64,000 bases of DNA from Pipra filicauda (taxonomy: Eukaryota; Chordata; Aves; Passeriformes; Pipridae): the NCBI RefSeq assembly GCF_003945595.2, contig NW_024104283.1, positions 1,496,630 to 1,560,629 of the forward strand. Direction: 5' to 3'. This document shows, piece by piece, positions 1-13,720 of the stretch (the stretch's first letter is position 1; every line of letters starts with the position of its first letter). The notes below the pieces were generated by a model, which made no database searches, was not told where the DNA came from, and worked only from the letters and a program-made list of their open reading frames with translations. The position numbers and the translations under genes were made by a program.

Positions 1-1198
1 GTTTTCCCCAGAGGCTAAGAGAAGTGGTAGACCCCAAGGGGTGGAAACCCCTGGAAGTTTTGAAGTTCTGCCCAATGGACGCTCCTGCAGAAATGTAAAC
101 ATATCACAACCAGACTGGAAAAGAAGAGTTGTAGTTTGGTTGTTGTAGGAGAGGTGGCCATGTTGTAGAGCCACGAGGAAGGGGCTCTGAGCCCCTTGGG
201 CCCTCTGGCCCCCCTCCCAGCCCTGGCTGGGGGGCTGCAGGGACCTGGAACAGCATAAAGCTGGGCTAGGTGCCTGTAGTTATGCCGGGAGATGTTTTTC
301 TCCATGGGCACAGAGCAGCAGCCGACGCTGACCAGAGAAACAGTGGCAGAGAGCCAGAGATAAGAACCTGAACTGAAGAAGCAGCAAAAGCAACATGCAG
401 CACTGCAGAGGAGACTCCTGGAAGGAGAGTCGAGGAAAGGAGAGCCAGCAGCTGAGAGCTACAGAGTTCTTGGGGGTAAGACTGATACCAGATCCCCAAA
501 ACTCCTTTGAGGCCTCCTGGAAGGAGGAAGATGATGGACTCTTACTTGAAAGAGCCTTGAAGTGCGACATGCACTGTAGAAAGGAGCTAGAGAGCTCCGA
601 GAGGAATGCAGGGGGAGTTGACCTTGGCTTCCCCCCCCTCACACTGCTGCCACGGTGGCAGCCTGAGAGACAGGGCACAGAGGCCCTGCAAGAGATACCA
701 GACCGTCACGAAGACTCCCCTGTGTCTTCGTGATATGACGTGGTGAAACGACCTTGTCTGGGGTTACGAAGCCCACGGAAGACCCCTCGGTTGTGAGGCG
801 ATGGGGCCGAGAGAGAGGCTTGGATACCTCCCTCGTGGATGCTGGCAGAAAAGCCAGCTATCAGCTGCTGCATGAGATGAGAAGAAACCTGCTGCCTCAG
901 AAGATGCTGCTGCTTAAGGACTGGAAGGGATCTGTCCTTCTTTCCCTCCTGGACTTTTATTTGGAGGGGAGAAGAGATCTGATCCATTGTAAATACATAT
1001 GTCATGGTAGAGATAGTTATGATCATGTGTATAATGTGATGTTATATTTATTTGTACAGTCATTGTAATATATTCCCTTTTCCCCACTTTGGAGTCTGGT
1101 GTGTTTTGTCTGGAAAAACCCATCTCACATTAGGTTGAGATGTGGGAGGGGGAATGGAGTTAGGGAATTAGATGTTGGGGCTATCTCAAACCATGACA
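1..1198 (+). mobile_element. LTR-retrotransposon-derived block, ERVL-like (truncated by window edge)
   Basis: A coherent block unlike its AT-rich surroundings. The first 900 bases are GC-richer and purine-rich, then comes a T-rich stretch with ATATTTATTTG near 1045 and a G-rich tract GTGGGAGGGGGAA at 1142-1154. It closes with GGGGCTATCTCAAACCATGACA near 1198, resembling the CA-terminated end of avian ERVL-type LTRs. No retroviral protein can be read. The left boundary is not visible and no target duplication was found, so the class is a judgement from sequence texture and the 3' terminus. Confidence 0.42.
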
Positions 1199-4100
1199 CA
1201 GCTATACTGTCCTTCCTTGGACCCAGTCTCTTTTTTCTTGACTATATTAGTGGATCTGCTAAAAAGTACTTGCCCTCCCCATGGTCTCCAGCATGCTTAC
1301 ATACTTGGACCATCAGAGCTAAAACATCACAAGTGTATGCATACATATGCATACACACATATACACACACTCTAATGCTATATATATTGTATTCTGTGAT
1401 TTTGATGGTCAGATCTTTCCACTCTAATCCATTGTCTACTTATTAAGCAATGCTATGGATCCTAATTTGCCCTGGTCATTATTATTCCATTCAGTAGGTG
1501 ATTTAGCTGATGAGCAGTTAAGGTCACTTTCTGATTAACTCAATCAATTAATGGTCTTCATTTTGCAACCCCCACTCTATCCATAATAGAAACCCTCTTC
1601 ACCTTCCCTCTCTTTCCCATTATCTTAAGGAAGCTAAGGTAAAGTAAGAATAAGTGTTATGTATAATTACTATTTGCATAAGAAATAAAAAAAGATCTCC
1701 TATAACTGTAGTGCTATAGGGCGAAAACACTGTTGAGGTTTAGGTGCAGAGACAGCTGTTTCTAGATGTTGAGTTCAGCATTTTATTATTTCCATTATTA
1801 TTACTGCATAGGGGTCAAAATTAAACTGGATGACAACAGTATGCCCAAGGGAGCATTTATATCCAATTAAATATCCCATATTAGCCATGTCTCTGTGCAG
1901 ATTCTTGGCTTGGCTTCTTTACAGTATTACTGTGTCAGCCGTTTTAAAAATAATTTAAAAAAGAAGAATTTGATAGCATGGTCCCCACATCTGCAATAGC
2001 CCCACCAGAAGATCTTGAGCCAAGTTAGGAGCTGGTAAAATACAGTGCCATCAGTGCAATTAGCTTGTTTCACATGCATTGAGACCTGGAACACTGCAAG
2101 TCAGAATATTGCGGGAGATCATTATCATGTTCCTGCAAGACAATGGACACAGAAAACATATGAGCTGTGAAATCATGATAGCGTGGATATGAACATATAG
2201 TTTCCTCCTGCATGAATGAGTAATACTGTGTTTGTGCTGGCCTCTTGCAGCACTTGTTCTGAGGATATTGTTCAAAAAGCAGAGTAGCCCCTAAACAAGC
2301 TCTGTGCCATGCGAACGAGAATTGCAGCCAGTGGTGGATGTCCCCCAGATTGAGGGACACCTCTTTCTCTTTTAGTAAGATGAAAGTACCCACCTTCATG
2401 GGTGTTTAAGCACTTAAATCTAAGTAAAATCAAAGATTTCAGGATCTATATCATGCTTGGGATATAGATATAGACATGTCTTTCCCTTCTTTGGTATTCT
2501 ACAGTGTCATGAACAGACACCAGCCCTGGGTAAGGCCACCACCTGCAACAGGAGCGCAGCAAGTGGCAGCTCAGTGGTCAGTGCTCAGACACTTGAGACC
2601 GAGATCTGGAGAAAGACACGTGCTCATAAATCTAATGTCTAGTACTGTCAGAGATAGGTAGCTATTAGAATATGTTAAACTCAAAGTTTTTTGTCCCCTT
2701 CAGGTATGCATTTGCCAATCACTGGCCATAATTAAACTGTCAGACCATAACATTCCTTCAATCCCTTCCAGCTTGAGTTTTCTACCTGATAATTCCCAGT
2801 GTAACTCTTTCCACTTCGCCATTTCCCTTCCCCTAATCTTTCTACCAACCCTTTCCTGCTGATAGAGCACTGCATGGTGCACAGTGTTGCTACAAGATCC
2901 CTGGCCAGGCTGATGGCTCCTTTCCATGAGACCAAAAGCTCTGTCATCAATGAGTTTGGCTCTCCTTGGTACACAGACATGGTGAGGGAGCAGGGAACAG
3001 TGGAGGGGAGCTAGTAGGATGTTTCTCAGTCTCTGGTAGACACTCTCAAGAGCTACCTGTGACAGAGCTCCTTGGGTGTCTTGGCAAGTAGAAAAGCTTC
3101 TGCTCCTGGTGGAAAGAGAGAGGCAGAGCCAGATCATCCTGCAGCACCTGTTGTGCCAGTGAAGCATGTGGGCTGCATATAGGAAAAGCTGGCTCCGGGG
3201 ACTGAGGTCAACACCCAAATAGCCTAATAGAGCAGTGGGAAAGCATACTGTCTGCATGCAGGATACATCCTCCAGCCTTTTCTTCCTGCTGGTCCCACCA
3301 GCCTCCCCCTCCCAGTGTCATAACTCAGATGAGTTGATTGCCAATGCAACTATTTCGGGCAATAGCTGGGCCTTGTCAATGACAGTAAGTGCTTCTAAGT
3401 AAATTATGCACCCTCTTCACATAAATATTGAACATACAGGAAGATATGGCTGAGGTTAATGGACTAATCACTTGTCTCTCACCCCGGGGTCTTTGTGCTA
3501 ATCCAGATGAAGTTTGAAGGCTGAGAATTTGCAGGGACATATATAACTCAAAGGTGTAATTGAATTGAGTTGTGTGGCAATCATACCCAGGTTCTCACAC
3601 CTGTGGCATATTTTACCAGGAAACCAATGATAAGTAGAGCCTATGGGTGCTGGGTGTGCAGCAAAGGATGACAGGGACAGTCTTTAGTGGTAATTTAGCT
3701 TGATCTCTTCAGTCATAGAGCAGCTGCAGTATCATGGCATGCTCTAGTGCAGCTGGCCCATGATTGCCTGTTACTGTGCCACTGCCCTGCTGCTACATAA
3801 AAGCATGTTGTGCCATACTTTGCTACAAGTGGAAACTAGAAAAAACTAGTGCTTTTGCACTCTTCATATTTACAAGACCAACTTTAAATGTTTGGTATTT
3901 TTTTTCCTTTGGGATGTACATATTTCTGCCTTGCATGATGCACAACCCCTTCTGGTACTCTCAGAAACTCATTCTAAAGCAAGTTACTTCAAATCTGAAG
4001 GTGGCTTGTTTGTCTACTTGGTTGCCCACATGACCAAAATAGGCCATGTTTTCATTATCAACTTAGAAGGCAGATCTGACTTCTCTGCAGAAAGCAGGAA

Positions 4101-5110
4101 AAGTAGGCCAGCACCTGACCTGTACTTGCAGATTTGGCCATAACACCACTGTGCCTGCTGTTGCTCTCATGCCACAGGCCTGTCTACAGAATGGCAGATG
4201 ACCTCAATACCTTCTTAGGGTAAGCAGACACTAAGGCCTGTGTTCATCTTCATTTTCATCTGCTCACCTCAGTCACCTCCTCTCCTCAGTATCTGGAAAT
4301 CCTGCATCCAGAGTGTAACTGAAAGTCCATAATTTGTCTCCCTCAGCTGTTGTCTGTAGCCCCACATTCCTACCTATTGTTGCTGGCACATGGCAAGGAG
4401 TGAGATCTAGTCACCAAACCCTCTCGTTTGCTTTGCAGCACCTGGAGTGCTGTTCAGGACTCAGGGCTGGGGAGCAACTCTCATTTAGACCCAGGTCCAG
4501 GCACTTACATTCAAAGTTATGACCTCCAGCTGAACACAAACAAGTCACTTTTACAATAAAATCCATTTCTCATGGTCAGACTGAATTGATCAAAGACAGA
4601 TGGAGAAGGCCAAAGATGCTAATAGATACACTGGTGCCAACTTCATGTGCAGCAGCAGAACAAGAAATTTCAGATCAGATGAGTTTACAGTCTTCCTCTT
4701 TACTAAGGATGAATAATATAATTTCCATCACTGGAGATTGCATCACAAAAGCAACTACCATATCCTCCAGTGAGTCAGCAGGTCTGTTAAATTTGGTTAT
4801 GTAGTTACATAATACTGAGGGGAAAAGGATTAAAAGGATTAAAAGCTTGGTTGTTTTAGGTTTCTCCTGCTAAACATCTGGAGACACATAAAAAATGGTC
4901 TTCAGAGAAGAATCATAGACATCCTCTGAAAAAAATTGTCATTGAGGCGGTTTTTGTGCCAATCTGACAATGAAAAATGAGCACCAGATCCTCAGTGCTT
5001 TCTTTCTTTGTAGACTTGGCATAGAAACAATTTATGCTCTAGTAGTTGGGAACAAATAGTGAACATTTTATAAAGACACTGTTAGGGTCTCCCCATTGAA
5101 GGATAAATGG

Positions 5111-5418
5111 ATAGAATAGCATAGTATATCATAGAATAGCACAGAATAGGACTGTTTCAGTTGGAAGGAACCTACAGTGATCATCTAGTCCAATTGCCTG
5201 AGCAATTCAGGGCTGACCACATTACAACATGTTATTAAGGGCACTTTCCAAAAGCCTCTTTAACACTGACAGGGCTGGGGCATTGGCCACCTCTCCAGGA
5301 AGCCCATTCCAGTGTTTGACTACCTTCTCAAGGGATAAGTGAATTTTCCTCAGCACAAGTCCCTCAGAGAGCCACCCTCGCAGGGCCCTGTGTTCAACCT
5401 GATTGAGCACAAACACTG
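5111..5418 (-). mobile_element. CR1 LINE 3' fragment
   Basis: The plus strand begins with repeated CATAGAATAG-like units at 5111-5150, the reverse complement of the CR1 3' terminal octamer repeat, followed by the typical GTTTCAGTTGGAAGGAACCT and CATCTAGTCCAA blocks. On the minus strand the end of the CR1 ORF2 is recognisable, including VKHWNGLPGEV near 5310. It is 5'-truncated, as most CR1 copies are, and sits 100 bp downstream of the donor of the exon at 5521-5666. Confidence 0.88.
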
Positions 5419-5520
5419 CCTGTAGCAGCCAAAGGCAGCTGAGAGTACATGTGAGACATGCACTGGCTATCTCTTGGGACTTAAATTACCCAGAAGTGGT
5501 AAGGGCAGCCTTCTACATAC

Positions 5521-5666
5521 GTGTTTTCTGAAGAGCTCCACGTGGGGACCTAAAGCGTGGGGGTCTGCATCCTTCACAAACCAAACCACATCATCCACCG
5601 TCCAGGTCAAAGGATTCTTGCTTGATGGTCGAGCTGCATCTTGTTGTTCTGGTGAAGGACTCGAGG
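5521..5666 (-). CDS. SCML4: SCML4 coding exon 6: first half of SAM domain
   Basis: Encodes the last two bases of codon 332 to codon 380 (146 bp, phase 1 in, phase 0 out). The acceptor is TTGTACCAATAG then CC TCG AGT; the donor is AAACAC then GTATGT. After a short polar lead (SSPSPEQQDAARPSSKNP) comes TWTVDDVVWFVKD and a run ending HVELFRKH, which are helices 1-2 of a SAM domain of the Polycomb/Scm type. SAM domains of this group self-associate head to tail and with other Polycomb SAM proteins. The rest of the domain must be in a further exon downstream on the minus strand; I searched 1-5520 by eye and did not find it. Reading past the donor gives unrelated residues and a stop near 5467. Confidence 0.95.
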
Positions 5667-6897
5667 CTATTGGTACAAAAAAGCCCACAGCAGCGGATTA
5701 CAATGGCACAAAGCAGTTTCCTTGGTTTGTGAGTATGCAGGGGTGTGGCAGCCCCACTGTGGCATTGGATGTTGGACCCGAGTGTGCAAATATCAGCCTG
5801 AGATGGTGAAGTAAGGAGAAAAGGGGACATGGAGTGGTTTCCGATCTGACTGATCAGAAAACACAATCCCAGCTGGCGAATTGTGTTAAAAACCATGAAA
5901 TCCTCAAGTTCCTGCCGGGGAAGGAAAAATGTGCCAGCTGCCAGGCTCTTAAACCGAGCTGCCCCTGCTGTCTGATCTTCAAGCAGCAGGGATCTTGGCT
6001 CAAGAAGACGCTACCCTCCCACCTGGAGAGAAAATTCTTCAGCACTAAACAAAGGAGTTTGCCATTGAATGCAAAGGCTAGAAGATAAAATCAGGATTTA
6101 GCAAATAGTTTTTTTTCCTTTGCATTCAGACATCCAGACTTACAGCTTAAAGGAAGGTTTCCAGTCCATATCCTCCTAATCTTAGTCTCTCACAAAGCTG
6201 ATGGTCTCCAATGAATGCTGATTTGGAAAGTTACTAAACATGTGAAGATGAACATTGCACATGTGACTTTTTAATGGTATAAGCCCTGGATGATTTAAGG
6301 TCACTTCAGCTTGCTGTAGCTTTAAATCAAGTGAATAAAGGCACATTAGAATGAAAGTGCATTTATGTTTTTATTCTTAGTCTCTGCAGAATTATAAATC
6401 TGAACCTCCACCTCAATATAATTTGTACCCTCATTTATGCTGCTTCACTATGACGAGAACTATACTATGCTAGGTTACAGGAAAGCTCTTTCTGTTTGTT
6501 TATATCCACATCAAGCAAACTTTGCCTTAGCAAGCAGCAGCATACATATATATAAAATGTTACTTGCCCACATCTGCTCATCTCTTTCTGTCAAGGCCCA
6601 GTTTTTAATGAGAGATGTGCAAATGGTAAGCAAGCAAACACTACAGAAGACTAGAAATGAAACAGAAGAGTGCAGGTAGAGGGAGACCACAGGTACCTAA
6701 ACTGGAGCCTGGAGAAGCCCCCAGGTAGCCAAGAGGCAATCAGAACTGCTGAGGAGAGAAGGGATGAGCTTTCCAGAGAAATACTGAGCTTACAGAAACA
6801 GACTAGATGTATAAGAATCCTCATGCGTGACTCAAAACACGATTCTAATGCATGTGAGCAAATGTACTGGGCTGGGTTTGTGGTTTATGTAGGTTGT

Positions 6898-6953
6898 CAT
6901 TTCATTGACTTCAATAGAGCTCTGCTGATTTACATTAGCTGAGACTTTGCCCA
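6898..6953 (+). repeat. MITE-like palindromic repeat half (Chompy-type)
   Basis: The stretch with ATTGACTTCAATAGAGCT, then GATTTACATTAGCTGAGA and TTTGCCC resembles one arm of the palindromic MITE-like family common in crocodilian, turtle and bird genomes, whose centre is a CATTGACTTCAATG palindrome. The other arm is not clear. Assignment is from memory of the family and needs a repeat-library search. Confidence 0.45.
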
Positions 6954-9900
6954 TATATGCCCAATAATGGTTTTATGTGCACATTGGCCCTTTTTTTCTT
7001 GCCACTATGCTCATCTCACAGTATAATGTAATGAGGTATATTTTGCAGTTACTCAGGATGAACTCCAGAAAGCAGTAGTGCTATGAATTTGCAAATCTGG
7101 TTGATGGGCTTCATAATGGGATGGAATGTAAATATCATGATAATTGCACTCTCATTTGCTAAGTCACTGTTCTGGATATAAAGGACAAGGAATAGCCGCA
7201 GGTCTTTTTAATTAGACAGCAAGGACTGGTGTTCATATGGACTCAGGCGACCCTGGGCTCTGCTCACAAAATAAATGCAATACACAATGGTACAGACACC
7301 ATCTGGAGCCTTTGGCATGAAACAATGAAGACAAAGAGTGTAAAATGAACAGGGTAATCTTGGCCAACCCCTGGATCATCAGTAACATTTAGGAACTTTG
7401 TCAGGGACAAGCGGGAGAACTGAAACTTGTCTGAGAGACAGAGGGGAGAGTATTTCTCCCCTTCATGATCTGTCGGTGGTTTGGATGCCAGCTGATGTGT
7501 GAAGGTATTGGGCACTACAGCACCTCAAACCAAAGGTCAGGGAGAAAAACAGGCTTTTGCAAACTAGGTGGAAAATAGAGCGAGGAGACAAAGGTTTGGC
7601 TGTGTGCAAAGTATTGCAGGAGTTTCTATGCTACTGCCATAACCTGGTCGGGGGAGATGTCGTGCCACTGCTGAGAATCTCATTTTTTCCCTTTAATTTG
7701 TATAAACGTAAGGAAAGCCCAGAGGGCTTATCCTGCGATTCACACTGGGCATAAAAGAGCAGCCTGGAGCTCAGTGACTCTTGCCTGCAACCTGATCCTT
7801 CCAGAAATACAATATCAGGAAAGGGCAAAGGGTAGCAGAGAGACCCGAGTGCAGCTGGGAGCCTTCACAGGTATTGGAAGTACCTGTAATGAAGGGAAGG
7901 GGGAGGAAAACAGAAGGTTGAAATGACAGGAGGAATCTGTTCATTCCTTCACAATCTAGCAATCAATAGCACAAATCTGATTTCTTAAAGACAAATGCAT
8001 AAATGACCTTTCTAAAGAGACTACATGGCTAGAACTCTTACAGGCCCTAGCAGGTGAAGATAACCCTATCAAATCCCCACCTGAGGTATAACACAATAAT
8101 ATAAACACAAGAATTATGTGTTGATATTAATTCTTCAAATATTTTTTTACTTTATTTACCTACCTAGTATCGAGTCCTGGATTATCCCCTGCTTTCTCAT
8201 GAATTAGGATGTGTTATTTTACTTGTGTGAAAGGGGCTATCTTTAAATGTTATTAATAAAACTGGGATACCACCAGTTTGTGGCCAAATATCAATTTGTA
8301 GCTGGTGAGTTTGGAAACAATCTGGTTTTCCATATATTTTAGAATTCATTTTGCTGCTTAATTTATTTGGCTTTTTTAACATTTTAGTTTACCCATTTGA
8401 GTGTAATTTCTCTATTTACAAAAGAAAATAGATCATTTCATGTCTACACAAAGGCACGGGGTTTGTTTCAATACCACCAGTTTGCTAAAAGACTATATTA
8501 AGCATGAAAGTGTTTGATGGCAGCGGGGCAAGTGCTATACATTTTTTCTTATCTGAAGGTGTTCGCACTTAACCTAAGAACTAGATAAATGAGGAAGTCT
8601 CATGTCTCCAGGGTATCCTATGCCATCCTGTCATCAGAATTAATCAAGATGATAATGAATACTCAGATTACAAAGAGATGGGAGTGCTTGCGACCAATAA
8701 TTATTTTTAGAGATCATAATCTAGGTCAAATCCAATTTCCTGTTTTTGACAGGTGGCAAAAATTTGTCAAATTAATGGAATGGGATATGGAAATTTAGGT
8801 AATCAGAGGGAAGCACTTTCCCCTCCTGCCCCAAGGATATTGGGGAAGAACAGTGAAGAGGTTCCTCTGCAGGGGAAAGTCTCTGGGCATCCCACTTGAG
8901 ACCACTACCTGCACAGAAACAGCTGGAATTACCACATCAGTGGCCAAAGCCAAGTGAAGCTGAGAGAAAGACGTGGCCTGGCTTGGTCTGTGTTTTCACT
9001 CCACACAGGCTTTTCTCTGCCACTCACCTCAGGACCTTCCTGAGAAGGAGAATGAAGAGAGAGCCAACACCCAAATGGCTGCAGAGGTGTGACAAGGAAA
9101 TAAAATGCTAAGATGGAGTTAAACCTGCAAAAGAAGGAAAGACAAATAACAGACTCCCTAAATATGTTCTTGGCAAACAAACAGAGCCCAGAGGGAGTAC
9201 AGTCATTGATAGATAAGAGTGGAAAGGGAGTGACAGATGAACTTTAATATTGCTGTAGGCCTAAATGATTTCTTTGCCTCAAGGGAAGGGGGTGGGAATG
9301 AAATTTTAAAAAGTTCTCTCTGATTGCACTGGAGCAGATAATAAGGAGCAGCAAATCTACTGAAACTAAGCAGAAGTAGCAGACCCTCAAAGGCGCAGAG
9401 AAATGGGAGTTATTTTAAAAACAACCACCTCAGACTATAAAAAATGACAAAAGGAAGGCTTCGTAGAAGCCACTTTTCTAAAAATCTATGGCATGCCAAG
9501 TGGGAGGAGAGGTATCAGAAAAGCGGGCATCTGGGACAACACAATTACAGGATATTTATGAGCATTGGGGGGGTTGATGAGCCATGGTCAGCAGAGAGCT
9601 CTGCAAAGAAGATTGGGTTTAACGCGTCCATTTGCACTGGCCAGCATTTGCAGGACACGTCAAGCATCACCTGGCTGGTGTCCTCAGCCTTGCAGTGCAT
9701 CGGAGAAGAGTCCCTGTCCCACCAGGGTAGCAGCTGCTCCCACTTACAGCATGGAACACACCGTGTGGGGATATAACATCGCAGGGGCTCCTCCGCCCGC
9801 TGCAGACGCAGCCCAGCATCCAGCTGTACGAGATGTGGCCATGGGCGTTAAATATTTATTTGGCCTTTTCTTGCTTTGCCTCTGTTTTGTAGTGGGAAAA

Positions 9901-12899
9901 AAAAAAGGCAGCTCACTGAAAGCACCAAAACTTTCAGACTGTAAATGTCCTAAAAAATTAGCAGGCAAGCTCTATTTGCTGAAGAAATGGTACCCAACAG
10001 TGAGGCTCACAATGCCATCAGCAGCTCCTTTGCCTTGGGGAGGTGCTGGATCTAGCTCCCACAAGGTGCTTGCAGCATTATTCTGGAAAAACAGAAATTT
10101 CTAACCCTGTGCCCCCAAACGTTTTCAGGAAATATATGCATTAACAAGCAAAATTGCCTCTATAACAAAGACCCTCAGGTGATAATAATTAACTGCTAAT
10201 ATTGGATAATAAAATTTACATAAAAATAACAAGCTACAGGGTAAGGTTAAGGTTACTATATAGTGGTTGAACACACAATTCTTCATACTTGGGATAAAGG
10301 CTTTGTCTGTTATGTAAGCAGGCTTGGAAAGGTTTATGATGTCCTTGACTATTCCTTCCCTGATTTAAAAGCTTCAGTTTGGCAAATGATGACAGGAAAG
10401 TGCATGTTTATCTGTTAGCAGCCCCAACTGGCTTTCTGAAATGAGATCTTTTTTATTTTTTTTTCTGAATTTTTTAGCATAATCAAGGAGAATTAGGCAT
10501 CAAGCTTCCAATCGCATTAATGAGAGCTTTGAGGTTTAATCTCATCCATTCCACTTGAAAGACATGTTCTGCTATGCAATGAGATATGTTTTATGATTAT
10601 GGTTTTTTCCATTATATTTGCCCACCATGATAAATAAGGCAAGATATTTTTCGTAACTATCCCTAAATAAATAGGACTGATTTGAGGTTTCAGAGATAAA
10701 TTCTTCCTCTTTTTAATGAGTCCTGCCCATCCCTGCCTTGTAAGTATACAAACTGAAGAGGACAAGAACAGAGACTGGCATGCACCACTTACTCATCTTT
10801 GCTTACTTATGATTCAGCAACATATAAATTATGCCTAGAAAGAAGAAAAAGACATACGCAGATTCCAAAGACTTTTGCAAGAGAGACTCTGTGAAGGCAG
10901 TAATCAAACTCCAGTGTAATTGCATTAAGGCAATTGCAGAAAGGTGTGTATTTTAGAAGTCTGGGATTGCCAGTAGAAGCGGAAGCAACATGGTGGGTGA
11001 AAATATGATAGCTGTGAAGAAATACGGTCTCTAATTTTAAGGGGGACCAGGAAATGCTTTGTAGGACTCTGGTGAGATTGCAGTGTTACAGAGCTGACAC
11101 TATGGCAAATGGAGTAAGAGGTGAAACCAGTCTGTGACTGGAAACATTAAAGTGTCTTAATGCTGGAAGTGATATTGTCATGACTGTGTGAGCACCTTGA
11201 CTTCATGGATCTCACTGTGTTGCCCATTACAGCCACAGAAAAGTGCCTGATGTGTCTGAGAGCAAGTGGCTCTCCTCTGTCTCAGAGGACCCGGCTACTG
11301 CCACGGACTACAGGAGACTCTGCTGGAGTCTCCAGAAAGCAGCTGAGTGGATCAGAGGAAACGTGATGGATGGTGGTGGCACAAATGTGCACTGGCTGTT
11401 TGTGCTGCCATACATGGGTGGAGCACAGGGGATTGCTCTTCCCTCTGTTAGAGACCTTGACAGGAAACCCATCTCTGTATGGGTAGATCCTAATCTACAG
11501 TGGGTGATACCAGGACTAATAAATTGTTAAAAATTAAAAAAACAAAACCCAACAGTATCAATGAATCCATAACCATTTAAATTATGTACACTGTATACCT
11601 TTTGGTTTTAGGAAGCCCTTACTGTTGTGCTGGCCAAATGACACAGAGATTCCAGAGGATCGAGGCTATGCAAGTGTCAAATACTTGTCACATAAAAATA
11701 CACTAAGGTGTTTTGGGATGGGTCCTATTAACCCCAAGTATTATATATAACAGCTTCAAGTCAGTTGTAACTGCTTTAGAGATACATGTCATGGATGCCT
11801 GGTTCGAACACAATCTCTTCCTCTTTGCTCCTCAAAGTGCTTTAGTAAGTTTTAAGCTAGAGAAATACAGGAACCTGCAAAGCCTGTTGCATGACCACTC
11901 TATGACTTTTTTGTTGGTTCAGTTCTGAGAAAATATGTGCCATATTTCAGCCTTTCATTTTGTAGACTGTGGGTTTTGTGGGAAGTCACAAAAAGAGAGA
12001 TGGAGCTGTCTCCTGAAGCTTAGCTTCATGCTCAGGACCATGCCAGAACTTTCACAAGGCATTGGCTGAGACTGAGAAATGGTGACATTCAGAATCAGAA
12101 ACAAGAAGGGAAAGTAATGCAGCTGAACAAGCTTAAGATGGTCTGATTTTAGGCTTCAGCCTCTTGAACATAGTTTCCATCCCCTGATACCATGAGTTTT
12201 CTGCACACAACACATTTTTAAGCATGGAAATTTTTTGTGTGCTGAAATGCACAAAGTATTCAATAAGCCACTGAGTGATTCAGGGAAGAAAAAAATCTAT
12301 GAAGGGTTACTAAACATGAATCCGCCACCTCTGGTTCAGGAAGTCCTTGAGCCACAAATTTCTGAAGGCAGAAAGGGTAGTGGGTAGTGCACCACCTCTG
12401 CATTTATCCCTTTCCTTGGGGCGTGCGGCTGTTCCATGGTGGAGACAGGATGTGTGGCTAGACAGACCTTTGCTCTGAACTGCCCTGGCTCTTCACATAT
12501 ACTACAAAGAGACAATGAGTGATATCAAGCAGAATGATAAAGTTTTTTAAGGCAAGTAAGTAACAACGTTGTTAAGTCTTGGCTTCTCACAGCTGCCAAC
12601 TATAAAGCTTGACGAAAGGGTCCCAGTTCTGCTAGGAGGCTCTAAGGAAGCAGTAGGAGGCACGTTAAGCCTCTTGTCCTTCCAGCACCTGATTATGGCA
12701 GCCTGAGAGGCACTGAACAAGATCTGAAAGTGGCTTTTCATTTCCTTTTCTTTGTAACTGAGGCCACCAGTTCCGAGTGATGACCTTTTACAACTTGTTT
12801 GCAGTAGTGCATTTCTATACTATCTACTTTGCTTTGAGTAAAGTTGACTCTGTAAGTAAAGGAAAAAATCATGAGAACCAAACACTTACCAGTGGTCTC

Positions 12900-13720
12900 T
12901 ATAACAGACTAACGCAGGGGTAAACCAGGGAAACAAGTGTGTGAAAATAATAGCAAAGTGAATGGTGGTTTTGGGTGGGTATTGAACATTTAAGAAGGCA
13001 AACTTAGATAAGTGAATACAAGGATAATACATGTTTTGGAAGAAAAATGCTCTAAAATATTAAATAGCAAAAGTCCAGGAACAAGAAATAATACAGGTGT
13101 TGGGGAGGTGAGGGGTACTGAAAGAATTAAGTGAAGATTAAGAAAAGGAAAAAGAAAGAGGTTCTGGAATGGTTTCCAAGCAAGAATATGCAGAATCACT
13201 TGAAGTTTCCAGGGACAATGCAAGGGGAAAAAGACAATGTAATGATCTAACGGTAGACAAAGGGACTAGGGGAACCAGAAAGGCTTCTGCAAATATATAA
13301 AGATTTTAAAAAACCACACTAGATTGATGGTAGACTCCATTAATAAATGAGGAAGGAAAGAAATTAATGACTTAAAAATGGCTGAGACATTCAACTCCTT
13401 TGTTAGATCTATCTTCAAAATGAAAAATGCATAAGTGAAGTTTGAATAATTAGTAAAGGTGAAGACACTGTTGGAATCACTACTGATAAAGACCTGCTAA
13501 TTGAGAACTTGGAAAATGCAAACAAAGTTAAGGGAAGCTCAGTGAATTAGCTAACCCGTTTGATGAACTTTGATAATTTCTAGAGGAAAAAAAAATCATG
13601 GTTAATAGGAACTATAGCTGATGGGCAGAGCAACTGACCCAGTAAATATAAGTCCTAGCAGTGTAACTGGACAAAAATACAAAGAAAGGGAAAAAGAAGA
13701 GTCATTGAATGCAGTGGTTC
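12900..13720 (+). mobile_element. Possible aged CR1-like LINE remnant
   Basis: A purine-rich plus-strand stretch with phrases typical of decayed CR1 ORF2, such as GACATTCAACTCCTTTGTTAG near 13386 and the A/G-rich runs around it. No protein reading frame survives and the limits are uncertain. It may instead be ordinary purine-rich intron. Confidence 0.28.

Larger units (their letters stand above)
1..5520 (-). other. SCML4: SCML4 intron after exon 6 (incomplete; runs off the left edge)
   Basis: Contains an LTR-like block (1-1198) and a CR1 fragment (5111-5418), both listed separately. Positions 1330-1375 hold a short CA/TA-rich microsatellite. The remainder (1200-5100) is AT-rich with only short chance open frames, the longest 185 codons on the minus strand (2700-3257) with no family resemblance. 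The final SAM exon is not recognisable here. I see no RNA gene. Confidence 0.75.

Noticed and set aside
2700..3257. 185-codon minus-strand frame, the longest in the window and on the SCML4 strand.
   Set aside because: No domain, and it does not resemble the missing SAM exon; no conserved blocks seen.
9565..10104. 179-codon plus-strand open frame with a hydrophobic run (YLFGLFLLCLCFVVG) resembling a membrane segment.
   Set aside because: No family resemblance, no splice or promoter context, and codon texture like surrounding intron; 180-codon frames are expected by chance in 64 kb read in six frames.
11760..11825. GGTTCGAACAC, resembling a tRNA B box.
   Set aside because: No matching A box at the right distance and no cloverleaf pairing.
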